64,000 nucleotides of DNA from Kuschelorhynchus macadamiae (taxonomy: Eukaryota; Arthropoda; Insecta; Coleoptera; Curculionidae), in the NCBI GenBank assembly GCA_030620095.1, contig JAUTXW010000066.1:310001-374000 (forward strand). The letters run 5' to 3'. The notes under the pieces were generated by a model. The model did not search any database and was not told the DNA's origin. It saw only the letters and a list, made by a program, of their open reading frames with translations. Below, in pieces: positions 10,995 to 21,821 of the stretch; the stretch's first letter is position 1; each line of letters opens with the position of its first letter. Both the position numbers and the translations under genes were made by a program.

Positions 10995-11785
10995 GTTCCG
11001 CCATCTTGAATTGTAATAATAATAATAATATGTCTTTATTATATAAGTTTAGCTTTATTAGCTACTCTACTTAACCAGTTTAAGTTAGTACCAGTATTTC
11101 ACTAGTTAAGCAGTTTTTTCAGGCTAAATTTTTAAATATTTTATTATGCCACCATTTTGTTCAGTCGTCTTGGATACGTAGCAAAATGTTACTTACCACT
11201 TGATTCCAACATAAAACTTGATGTTTTTGCAAAATTTGAGATGAATTGTATATTCCATATCATTTTTGGGGTTCCCTTATATCCAAAATATACGTGAATA
11301 GACCAAATAAGATTGAAGAGTTAAAAATCAAAACACGAAATTAGATTAATTCAGCAAGAAGTACACCAATAAAATGAAAAAGAAAGACAACAAGGATCAG
11401 AACGAAGCTAGATCGTGCACATTGCTTCATTCTTTTGCCCCTACTGATAAAATTGTTGTAATCTCATGTTTTTTGTTCCTGAAAAAAAAGAAAATATTCT
11501 AAAATACGTGATTTTTTTATTGTGTTAATTAAATTCAAATAAATTATATTCATCTACAAGTTGAAATTAAGTCACGAAGCAGAAGTTGAATGCAAAATAT
11601 CTGCCGTGTATGTAAAGATATTGGAATTGCTTACCCAAGTAGCACATATGTATAATTATATACGGCCTAAAATACAGTGATATTGGCTAAAATCCCTGTT
11701 TAATTAGCTAAAATTGCTGACCAAAAAACCTGTTCTAATTTGGCCGTAATGGGGTAAATATGAAAATTATACTACCCTATCATTT
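10995..11785. other. AT-rich, one LINE 3' tail scrap
   Basis: At 11010-11110 an AAT microsatellite and GCTACTCTACTTAACCAG match the 3' end of the LINE at about 39.5 kb, so this is probably a LINE tail. The remainder shows no gene. Confidence 0.4.
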
Positions 11786-14357
11786 GAATCGGTGAGATTA
11801 AAAACAGTATAAGTCCAAAATTTGACGTTTTGAGTTGAGATAGCCAATCATGTTAAAATTCCCTTCCGCATCGAATGAGGCTAAAAACCGTACGCTAAAC
11901 ATTGCCTGATCCCATGTAGAAGCTTGGCCTTGCCAGCGATGAGCAGAATAACAGTACGAGCCCGCGACTAGTACTGTTTTTATTCCCAGAGACTGGAGCG
12001 CGTGCCCGGTCGATTCCATTGCGTTGCATTTTTTGTTTTGCAAATTTACATTATTTTACAATATATAGCTAAAGAGCAAATACCTGTGGTTAGTTTTTGT
12101 TGCGAGTTTTGGGAACGATTTAGTTTAAAGATGTCTGAAAATAGTAGTACTAGTTCTCCTGACGAAGCTACTACTAGTGGTGGTAGAAAAAGAAAAAGAA
12201 ACTTAAGGGTGTAACGGTTCCAGAAAAAAAAGTTGGACCTCCATGCACGTAAGTAGTGTCTCATCAAAGTATATTTTTTAAGTATTTTCATATGAAATAT
12301 TTTTAGATGTAAACAAAAATGCATGGATAGTCTAAGTGATCAAGATAAAGTTGAGATATTGTCAAAGTTATATAAGGATAAATCCAAAAATGTGCAGCAA
12401 GATACGTTCCTGCAAGGACTTATGGAAGTAAAACCTATCGAAAGACATAGAAAAAGGCTCGCTGATAGTGGTAAGCAGAGAGGAACAAATTTTCTTTATT
12501 TCGTAATGCATCATAACAATCGAATGCCAGTATGCAAACAAGCGTTCATTAGTTTGTATGCTGTATCACATTTTAGAGTTCAGCGTTTGAACACTCTGCT
12601 CGTCGCAGGACAGTCGCCACGAGATTTTCGAGGTTTGCATCATAACAGACCTCGTGCTATTCAGGCTAACTGGCTTAATAAAATCAACGAACATATTGAA
12701 TTATTTCCTGTAAAAACCACCCACTACCGGTATTTAGATGCAGATTTAAATGTTAAAATAATGCATGACCTTTTTATAAAAAAATATGCCGACGCACTGT
12801 GATTGGTGAAGTATGAGTTCTTTTTAAAGCACTTTAATGTAAAAAATGGACTTAAATTTGGAAGATGTCAAGTTGATGTTTGCTCTGAATGCGAAAGGTT
12901 AAATGTAAAAATTAAGGACAAAAACCTCAATGACACGGCCAAGCGCGTAGCTGTGGCCGAACTAATGGTTCACAAAAGACGCGCTAAAAAATTCTATGCT
13001 AAAATAAAAGACGTAGAGATTATGTGCCAAGATCGGCCTGAAGTTGGGGAATGGGAATTTCATTTGATTATATTCAAAATCTGCCTTTACCAAATATTCG
13101 AGTCCAGGAGATTTTATATTACAGACAACGGTGGGTATATGCCTTCGAGATCCACAATCTCAAAACCAATACCGGACACTTTTTTAGTTATCATGAAGGC
13201 CAAGCCCTAAAAGGTCCAAATGATTTTGCTCCTTTCTTTACGATTATGTACTGAATCATATTCCTAATAAACTAACAGAGTTACATTTTTTTTTCTGACG
13301 GTTGTCCTGGTCAAAATCGTAATAACACCATGGTGCGATTTTTGCTAGCATTACAAGGAACCAAACGATTTAAAAAAAATGTGTCACTATTTTCCAGTCC
13401 GTGGTCACTCCTTTCTTCCATGCCATAGAGACTTTGGTACGGTTAAGAGGTTGGTTAAGAAGCATGACAGGGTCTACGTTCCTCAAGAATATGAAAAAAT
13501 GATAACTTCCGCAAGAAAAAAAAATACCTTTCACTGTGAAAGAGATTCGCCATCATGATATTCTGGACTTTAAAAAGTGGTGGCCTCTTCATTACAAAAA
13601 AACTTGCTCAATTTCAGTACGTAATAGTAACCCTCCAAGAAAAGAAGCCTTTACGGTATCAAATTACAGAAATATTTATATGAAAGTGACACTCCTAGTT
13701 ACGTGACAACTTGGGAATACATCGGTGGCCTAGCTTCATCTACTTTCGAGATTCTAAAACCAAATAAGACAAGTCCCCTTCTGCCAGTAGAACAGGCTTA
13801 TCATGAACCGGTACCAATAAATATCAAAAAAGTTATTGATATAAAAAAAGTCATGCGATATATTACTGGAAAAGCCTTAGAGTTCTACTATCATCACGTC
13901 GTGGAAGACAACCAACCAAGAAGCTCAAAAAGACATTTAAAAAAAGGAGAAAGTGTCAGTTCTTCTTTTTTTTATGTTTTTTATATTAAAACGATATTTT
14001 CATGTGCCTTTCTATGTTTTCCTACCAAAAATGTTGATTTTTCTTTAGTATAGAAAATAAAGTGTTGTGTTAAATAGTTGGAAAATGTTAAAAATATATA
14101 ATTTAACAACTTCTTTTACAATCTTTTGTAGTTGGTTGTAATAACAGTACAAGTCCATGACTTATTTTTTTGTATTAAGGAAAAACTAATGTTTTTCTTC
14201 ATAGTTTTTTAACGCAAAACGATGGGTGGCAGTAATATCTATAATTACTCTGTACATGTCAAAACTCTAACTAAATTCGTTTAGGCGTAAAACAGTTTTT
14301 TTCGATTTTCTGAAAATGACGTTCCTGGACTTGTACTGTTTTTAATCTCACAGATTC
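11786..14357 (+). mobile_element. Sola-like DNA transposon with 4-bp target duplication
   Basis: Inverted ends GAATCGGTGAGATTAAAAAC (11786) and, reading inward from 14357, GAATCTGTGAGATTAAAAAC, continuing into CAGTAYAAGTCC. Both sides carry ATTT (11782-11785 and 14358-14361), a 4-bp target duplication. The end motif AACAGTAYRAGYCC recurs subterminally at about 11948, 11969 (inverted), 14133 and 14325 (inverted). The transposase gene inside is the same type as that of the 53.5-57.7 kb element. The name Sola rests on the 4-bp duplication and the DDD-type protein; it is tentative. Confidence 0.75.
12131..13930 (+). pseudogene. Sola-like (DDD-type) transposase, decayed, one 58-bp intron
   Basis: Exon 1 starts MSENSSTSSPDEATTSGG with a basic RKRKRN patch, shifts frame in an A-run, and reaches GPPC before donor GTAAGT (12249). 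A 58-bp intron ends TTTTTAG (12306) and the reading continues TCKQKCMDSLSDQDKVEIL, a Cys-rich segment typical of this family. The frame runs to 12799, then VKYEFFLKHF and a zinc-like VDVCSECERLNVKI. Putative catalytic sites follow in shifting frames: ISFDYIQNLPLP (D1), FFSDGCPGQNRNN (D2), and HSFLPCHRDFG, where the third acid appears as His (13423). FKKWWPLHYKK and a C-terminal YVTTWEYIGGL end it. Several frameshifts; dead copy. Confidence 0.72.
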
Positions 14358-14399
14358 ATTTGTTTTATGGTTGGGTTTATTATAACGCTACAAGAACAT

Positions 14400-15450
14400 G
14401 AGAACAGTAGAGTGAAAATGTCTTCTCTAAGTAATAAGAAATGGACGAAATAAAGAATTGAAGAAAGCTATCTTAATATATCACTTTTTAGAGACTGTGT
14501 CAGAGATATAAGGTATGGACCACGAAACAAGAGAATTAATTATTGAGCAGTTTAGAGAGCTTTAAAACACAAGGGATACCACAATTTTAAAATTAGGCCA
14601 GTTCAACAACCAAATGACGAACGAAAAAGAAGTCATTAATTTGTTCAAATTATCAGAGCAAGTGTTAATCAATACCACACCCGGCATTTACAATCGGAAA
14701 AATTGCTATATTTAAAGTGTTAGGTCCAGTTTTCATTCGTGGCAACTTAAATGGGTTAAGACATCTGGGACTATTAGTAAATCAAACTGAGCACCTTATC
14801 GATGAACTACCACCTCAAACTCGGCAAAATATAATTTGGCAACAATACAGGACCCCATAATATTGTGACAGTAAGAGACTTTCTTCAAAATAATTACCAA
14901 GGGTGGATGGGGAAATATGGAGCAATTAGCTGACCCGCGAACAGTCCTTATTTAATGCCCATAGATACTTTCAGCCCGATACTCGATTCGGTTCGATTCG
15001 TTCACTCGATTCGTCCATTCATATGAACGAATGAACGGGCGAATCAACGAATGGTCGAATATTTCATCCACACTATTCATCTATTTTTATTTAGTACATT
15101 CATATGGATTTTATGTGTCTTCAATGTTTGAAAATACATAAAGAACAACAGATTTACCATACCCACCCAATCAAATCAAACGGATGAACCGGACCCTCCA
15201 CATTATGCGGACGAATAAACGAATAGACGAATGAACTAATAGAGAGTAGCAGGCTTTCCCTTGGGGCTATTTGACGGATACATTTTATAGAGAATAATTA
15301 TATAGAAGAAATTCAGAGAAACATTGTTGAAGAAATAAGAAATTTAAACGATAATGAGTATGAAGCAATTATAAATGACCTGGAACACAAAAAAATCAGT
15401 TTACGATAAATGTAACGAGGTTAATGGGGAGCATGCAGATCATTTCATTT
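14400..15450 (+). pseudogene. Mariner-like (DD41D-type) transposase relic, split by a MITE
   Basis: Heavily decayed. Recognisable pieces: GPVFIRGNLNGLRHLGLL (14730-14785), LPPQTRQNIIWQQ followed by HNIVTVRDFLQNN (second catalytic region, aspartate lost), PYLMPIDTF (third catalytic region) and, beyond the MITE, WGYLTDTFYRE, NIVEEIRNLNDNEYEAIIND and a terminal NGEHADHFI-like segment near 15440. The order matches the intact relatives at 43.2-44.3 kb and 63.2 kb. Element ends not identified. Confidence 0.65.
14973..15253. mobile_element. 281-bp MITE with iterated GATTCG motifs
   Basis: Interrupts the transposase exactly between PIDTF and WGYL. Flanked by CTTTC at 14968-14972 and 15254-15258; removing the insert and one CTTTC restores the frame DTF-P-WGYL. 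The ends are imperfect inverted repeats (CCCGATACTCGATTCG against CCTGCTACTCTCTATTAG) over about 45 bp, made largely of GATTCG/CGAATGAACG iterations. Confidence 0.7.
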
Positions 15451-16165
15451 AGGCTAGAAATTATAGGTTTTATTAATTTTCTTGTCTATGGCTGATGAGA
15501 CCATGATATTTCCAACAATAAAATGTTTTATCTCAGTTCGTAAATATTTCAATCTACTCAAATTCTGAGGGGGTGAAACCACCCCTTTAATATTAAAATA
15601 TTTTTTATTTAAAAAATTAAATTTTTTACATATTTTAGGATTTTTTTAAAAATTAAATAATATAACATATTATATAATATTTTTTTATGTAAAAACCGGT
15701 TAGTTTTTTGAAAAAACGCATGAACGCAAGATCATCCTTTAAATATTATAATATTTTATTATATATATTATTATTCAAAATCGCTTAAACATAATATGTT
15801 TATATTTTATTTTTTTACAAATTTTAAAATTTTTTAAAAACCAAGGCAGGGTGTCCGGGGGGCTGAAACCACCCTCTTAATATTATATTTTTTTTATTTA
15901 AAAAACAATTAGTTATTCGGAAAAACACTTGAACACGTGCTTTTTATCTTATTTTATTACATATTTTAAGATTTTTTATAAATTCATACAGGGTTTTCGA
16001 AGAAATCGGATCACTGATTAATTTTTGCGATCTTTCTCAAACCGTTTGCGGTAGAAAGCTGAGTTTGTGGATTTTAGAATGCAGAGGTTCGATAAGAAGG
16101 GATTCTTCGAAACTCAGTTTCCGAGGGGGTGAAACTACCCCTTAAATGTTTATAGTGGACTCGAA
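15451..16165. repeat. ~280-bp tandem unit with GGGGTGAAACCACCCC hairpin
   Basis: The hairpin phrase GGGGGTGAAACCACCCCTT recurs, with changes, at about 15568, 15856 and 16125 (spacings about 288 and 269). Between them lie AT-rich segments sharing TATTTAAAAAA and ACATATTTTAGGATTTTTTA. No coding frame. Confidence 0.55.
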
Positions 16166-16209
16166 AGTTGTCAAAAAAAAACCGCACAGCAGATGAAATA
16201 AATCTAGCT

Positions 16210-18966
16210 TTAGTGGAAAAAATTATCACAAAACAAATCGATATCATCAGACAATTCACTACATGTAATTTGAAATCTAATTAATGGGGCGTTGCGTCCT
16301 AAATTTGTTCTGCGAAACGGTACATTAAAAAGCGAGTGGTTTCTGACCTCCCTAGTAGGGATATTAAAGTTCAAAAATGACAAAAGGTGGGAAGAATCTA
16401 CTTGGTGGTGGATAAGCTTATAAATCATGCAGATATCAGAAATACTACGGCATATTTCAAGAGGTAAGATTTTAAAATTACGGGCTACATTTTCAACTGA
16501 ACAACCTGCTTTGAAGGCTAGTCCTTTTAAAAACTTGTTTTGAATCGCTTGAGACCTATTTATGTGTACTTTATAGTTCCATATCACTGAAGCAAATGAA
16601 AGCTTACTATGGACAAACGCAAAATACAACGAAAGAATCGTCCTAGGATTTCTGAAAACTCTACAACTTCTAGTAATAAATCCCAGCATCCTACTGGCTT
16701 CTGCAATAACTTTGTCGAAATATAAACGAAAGGACCACTTGTTGTCCAGAATTACACCAAGATCTTTGACATGATCGAGATTTTTTAGGGATTTATTGCC
16801 AATTTTATAATCGTATTTAAATAAATTAATATTTTTGGAAAAGGAAATTGAGAGGCAGCAAACTGTTACTATTACAATAAACAAGCAGTATGTTCAAATC
16901 CTCCTGTAGTTTGAGACAATCTGTCGGGTCCCTTATTTCACGATATACCTTGAGATCGTCTGCATATAAAGTATATTTGCTATTTAAGAAACATCTACTA
17001 ATATCGTTAATATATACTATGAAGAACAGGGGGCCCAGATGACTACCCTGAGGAATACCTGAAGTATTTTCAAACGTATTTGAATGGTACCCGTTGACTA
17101 CAACAATCTGTTTTCGCTCACAAATGTAAGACGACACCCAATTTAAGATTCCGAGACTTACACCGACCTCAGCAAGTTTTTCAAGTAACTGTCTATGACT
17201 GATTTTATCAAAAGCCTTGCTGAAGTCTGTATAAACGGCGTCAATCTGCGTTCTACTGTCCATAGCCGTACAAATGTCATGGGAATAGCATAATAAATTC
17301 GATTCGAGAGACCTTTTTGGGAAGAAGCCATGCTGTTGTTCTATAATTGTATTTTTTACTGTTACTAAAATATCTTCGTAAACTATTTTTTCAAGAATTT
17401 TTGCAAATGTATTTATTTTACTTATTGGACGGCAATTAGCAGCTTGACTTCTATCTCCACTTTTAAATATGGGTGTCACATGGGATGTCTTCCATTTTTC
17501 AGGAAAACACCCATTTTTCAACGACAAACTGTAAATAAAGTGCAAAGGCACACACAGATTTATTGCACAATTCTTTATAAATCCAGGTGGTATCCCATCA
17601 GGTCCTGCACATTTTTTTATGTCTAAGTTTTTTATAACATTTAAAATTAAGGTTTTGGTGACGGTAATAGGAGGCTCGCTACATGGTGTATGTACAGAGT
17701 TTGTATTAGCTACGCCAGTGGAACTATCCACGTACACGCTTTTGAAAAATGTTGCAAATAAATTACTTATGTCCCTTCCTTTAGCAGCAACAAAATTTTC
17801 ATGGTACAGAACCCGAGGTACATCTAGTTTTGTTTTCTTTTTATTTGATACGTAGTTCCAGAATTTTTTACTATTTTTAGAGATTTCCGATTCCATATTA
17901 TTGACATATTCTTGAAAATCATTTTTAATTAGTTGTTTGGAAAGGCGTCTTAAACGAGAGAAATTATAATATGATATTTGACCTTTGTATTTTTTATATT
18001 TTTTGTGAAGCTTATTTTTTTCTGTTATTATTTTTATTATCTCTACCTTAAAGTATATTGGGTATTTGCCCTTTATTTTAAATGATGAAACAAATTGTTC
18101 TATAAGTTTGTTAATTTCTAAGTAAAAATAATCTATTACATTGTCTAAGGATTTTTCAAAAAATAATGTTCCCCATTGCACCTCGCCCAAGCCAATATTT
18201 ATGGACTCGTAATCTGCCCTATTAAAATTAAAAATCTTTCTATTTTGTTGTGTAAGAGGTTTTACTTCAACAGTAGAAATTGAGAATTCCAAAGCTGGAT
18301 GGTGTCCACAAGGCAATTGCTGGAACGACTGACCTCAGATGTTAAGTTTTTGTTACTTCATACTAGATCTAATGTTTTGTTACTACTATTAGGTATACCA
18401 TTAAACTGCATTAATTCCAAGTAAGAAAAAGCGTCAACCATAGGAGAGGACTTCTATTTGTGTAGGTTGAAAGAAATTTTCATTTTTTAAGCTAATCCAT
18501 TGTATTTGGATAAATTAAAGTCCCCTACTATAGTGACAGCCCTCTCCGAAACAATATTTTCGATGGCGTAGAGCTTATTAATAAAAGATGCAAAAGCATA
18601 AGTGTCACCTGGAGGGATGTACACGCAACACATATACATTTTTTCACCGCTGATATTATTCAGAGAGACCCAGACATCCTCAGCTTCGGATTCTAGTTCA
18701 CAGCACCTTTTTGCCTTCCACACTTCTTCAACTGCGAGAAGTACCCCGCCGCCATCCACTTTAGAGGATGACGTTGTTTCCCGATCACGCCGAAAAACAC
18801 TATATCCGCCATCAAACAGTTCCGAAAATAAGTCCTCTTTTTTCCGCCATGTTTCCGATATACAAACAATATCAAAATCACTTGAAACCACACTATGGAA
18901 AAAATCATTTGTCTTTGTTCTTAATCCCCGCGTATTTTGGTAAATTAGTTGTAAGTTTTGAGGCAT
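16210..18966 (-). pseudogene. LINE ORF2: endonuclease-reverse transcriptase, two frameshifts
   Basis: Frame 18966-18487 is the AP endonuclease: IYQNTRGLRTK at the N-terminus, ISETWR, and GDFNLS. The second frame (18316-16826) has the reverse transcriptase: FKSGDRSQAANCRPIS, AVYTDFSKAFDKISH (motif A), SGIPQGSHLGPLFFIVYIND (motif B) and the intact catalytic YADD in YTLYADDLKVY. The third frame (16884-16210) is the post-RT region, DLGVILDNKWSF to a basic C-terminus. Breaks lie between 18487 and 18316 and near 16850. The catalytic residues survive, so the decay is moderate. Confidence 0.88.
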
Positions 18967-19047
18967 TCTGAAAGTTTCAGTGGTATTTTATATGTAGTTT
19001 GAGCCGATTTTACATTTTTCTAATAGATTCTTGATCTCCTATCAACA

Positions 19048-19300
19048 TTACTCGTGAACCATCATCCTACCTGACAAAGATCGAACCATTTTTTGTCCAA
19101 AAAAATTTTTTTCTCTAGCGCCTGTTCTTACCTCCTTGTATAATATTTTATTGGCTAATGTTAAATGTTCATTAATGTACAGGTTTTCTGACAATCCATC
19201 TATTTTCATTTTAGGCGATCCGTTGTCTTTTTGTTGACGTTTACATTTTGCTGCTGCAAGAATTTTTTGCAAAATTTACATGGTTTATCACTCATAATTA
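19048..19300 (-). pseudogene. LINE ORF1 C-terminal fragment
   Basis: KILAAAKCKRQQKDNGS, then LYINEHLTLANKILYKEVR and REKNFFGQKMVRSLSG, the usual end of ORF1 proteins of CR1/Jockey-like LINEs (an NEHLTPANK-type segment followed by a W/F-rich tail). It stops about 80 bases before the ORF2 start at 18966, as expected for adjacent frames. The N-terminal part is missing. Confidence 0.6.
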
Positions 19301-20744
19301 CTAAGATTTACTAATATTAGATTTAACACAAGAAATACGACACTCTATTTTAGAAATGCGTACGTTTTCAAACAAAATGATATATTTTTCAGCAATTAAT
19401 CTTAGGTTTAACCCAATAAAAACACTATTTATTCCGGAGCACACAATGATCGTTATACGATTCATTATAAACACATACGCGAACGAAGTTGCGGATACCC
19501 ACTAGTGGTATATTTATAAAAAATATGCAGAATTTAACATAAAATCCAAAAACATTAAAAAATGTAGTATATTATATTTAAAAAATAAAGTTGGTACTTG
19601 CCTTGTTTTGCTCTGTACGTAGAGCTATTAACTGTAACCTAATGATTTTATTAGTGGTTACTAGATGGCGTTTTTTTCGTAACACTTCCAATAATACGGA
19701 TTTTCTCAAAAAAATGTTATAAAAGCTATCAAATAAAAAGTAACAAATCCAAATGCGTATTTAAATTAAAAACGTTCATGATGGTCGCCCGAATTCGAAA
19801 CGTCGAGAATTGAAAAACTAACCTCACCAATTTGTAGAGGACAAAAAGTGACAATGTTGAAGTGAAAATTCTTTTTAACTGTCATTTCAACTAAGTCTAC
19901 AATTTTAGGAAAAGTAAAAAAAAACCAAAAATAACTTTTATGGTTGCTTTTAGAGCCAAAAAAATAATTTGAAGCAAGGGGTCATGACCAGAAAACAAAC
20001 CAGGAAAAGTTTGTCAAAATTTGGCAAGTCTGGTGTTTTTATGCGTCTTTTATAGTCAACTGTTAGGCAAAACAGCTTATACTACTGAACGCAGAGGAGA
20101 TTTAAATTTGGAAATATAAACATAGGATTTATATTAATGTTCTATGGAAAAATATTGGAATATTTTGGTTACGAATCTTTTTACATGAATACATTAATTA
20201 TTTATACAGTAAAATGAATAAGTTATATAATTTTATTTTTCTCTCTGCCTTTATATACTTGTTCCTAATAGCCCAACGAATTTGCATATGCACTGTCAAT
20301 AGTAATATGCATACTTATGACCCCAAAATGAACTTTTAAAATATCAAATTAATAGTTTTATTATTGTCTAAAACCGTTACCTAACATAGTATGATGCCAC
20401 CGCTAATAGTTGATGCAAATGTTTACTTTCACTGAATATTGGTAAAAGTATCTTACGATTTTAACTTAATGTCATTCTGCAACATATGTTCAAAGAAAAT
20501 ATATGGACTTAGAATATACCCTGAGTTCAGTTTTCTGAATATTTTCTAATATATTTTTCTCTATAGTCTATTGAGGCTGGAGCATTCTAGGCCCAATTTT
20601 CCGAATTTTTTAATTATTAAAATTTTGTTTATAAATGTGTTCAGATTATTTGTTGCATTTAGAATAGCAAACAAAATTCTTTTTTGGCTCTTTCGCAACT
20701 CAATAAATTATCTAATTTTAAACTGATTGGTTTAAGTAAATTAC
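19301..20744. other. AT-rich, no gene or repeat identified
   Basis: I find no coding frame with family features on either strand and no clear terminal repeats. Confidence 0.4.
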
Positions 20745-20817
20745 ATATCAAAACATGTTTCTAGGTAACATTTCAAACCTAACTGACAAATTTAAAATTC
20801 TCAAATTAAATCTAATC

Positions 20818-20862
20818 TATTACTGATGCGTACCCATGGAGGTACCCATAGGACGAAAGTTC
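20818..20862 (+). ncRNA. Hammerhead-like core, family B copy 1 (degenerate)
   Basis: CUGAUG (20823-20828) with A9 changed to C, helix II 5' strand interrupted by an 8-bp duplication (GTACCCAT twice), then GGAC (20851-20854) and GAAA (20855-20858). Without the duplication it would read close to CUGAUG-GUCC-CAUA-GGAC-GAAA. Helix III and the cleavage site are not convincing, so only the core is claimed. Confidence 0.35.
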
Positions 20863-20882
20863 TTCTGTAACTGCTCTGTGTC

Positions 20883-21601
20883 CAGTGTTGCCAGGTCAAA
20901 ATTTTAAAAATCCCTAGCAAAATCTCAAAAAATTCCCTAGAATTTCCCTAAATTTTTCATTTCCAAAATTCTCTATAATTTTTTCAAAAAAACATTAATT
21001 TCCCTAAAATATTTCAAAAAACAAAACAAAACGTTTATTGTTTTATGAATTTTATATAAGGTTATTCGTGTTTGATACATAATAAAAATATCATGTTTTC
21101 TTACTATTTCTAATATAACAAATTCAATAAAATTCTTCTTAAACTTAAAAATAAAAATGACATACTTTTCTTAAATTGCAGCCTACAAACTAATTACAAA
21201 GCAAAGTCCAGTTATACAAGGCATTGTCAAGAACTATATATAAAATAAATTAAAACAAAATTTGCAAGCGGTATTTCCCCGAAACGATTTAAATATTTGC
21301 TTTAATTAAATTAAAAAGTATAAATTAAAGTTAAATATTTTTATTCAGTTGCAAAAAAACCAAAAAAGATTTTGGTTTGTTAATACAAAATTTGATGTGT
21401 TAATCGTAGATGGCAGCATCTTAAAAGTAAATTATTGTTTTTGTCTTTTAAAAAAACTATTGATTTTGATTTAAATTGAAAAAAATATCATCAACATAAC
21501 GTTTGCAAAAATTTCCCTAGATTACAAACAAATCACCTTTTTCCCTACAGAGTTCATTTTTTCCCAGATCTGGGGAAATTTCTCTGCTAATGGTGACACT
21601 G
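20883..21601. mobile_element. 719-bp MITE with hAT-like ends
   Basis: Ends CAGTGTTGCCA (20883) and, inverted, CAGTGTCACCA (21601). The paralogous site in family B copy 2 (about 24316-24334) lacks it, which defines both junctions. No 8-bp target duplication is visible; at most TC is shared. The interior is AT-rich with many TTCCCTAG/TTCCCTAA phrases near both ends. Confidence 0.7.
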
Positions 21602-21821
21602 TCTACAAAAACCTAAGGTAAATGGCACAATGTTCTAATTTTTTTGCTTAAATGATATTCTTTATATTATGTATCAAAACAATCTGTGAACAGATTAGTT
21701 CACATACTGAGATATGTAATTTACTTAAAAATTTGTTTCAATCAATTTAAAATTAGATATTTTAATCAGTTGCGAAAAAAACAAAAAAGAAATTTGTTTG
21801 TTACTCTTAACGTAACAAATA

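Larger units (their letters stand above)
16074..19300 (-). mobile_element. APE-type non-LTR retrotransposon (LINE)
   Basis: On the minus strand an ORF1 tail, endonuclease, reverse transcriptase and C-terminal region follow in the normal order over about 3.2 kb. The 5' half of ORF1 is missing (5' truncation). The exact 3' end near 16.1 kb is not defined. CR1 or Jockey-like group by domain order; I cannot place it more finely. Confidence 0.8.
20745..21819. repeat. Dispersed repeat family B, copy 1 (split by a MITE)
   Basis: 20745-20882 and 21602-21720 together align with 24175-24435: TTTCTAGGT, ACTGACAAATTTAAAATTCT, a hammerhead-like core, AACTGCTCTSTGTC, AAAACYTAAGGTAAATG and TTCTTTATATTRTGTATCAA. 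The MITE at 20883-21601 separates the halves. A further direct repeat (TTTTWATCAGTTGC then AAACAAAAAAGA) links 21340-21420 with 21755-21800. Confidence 0.6.
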
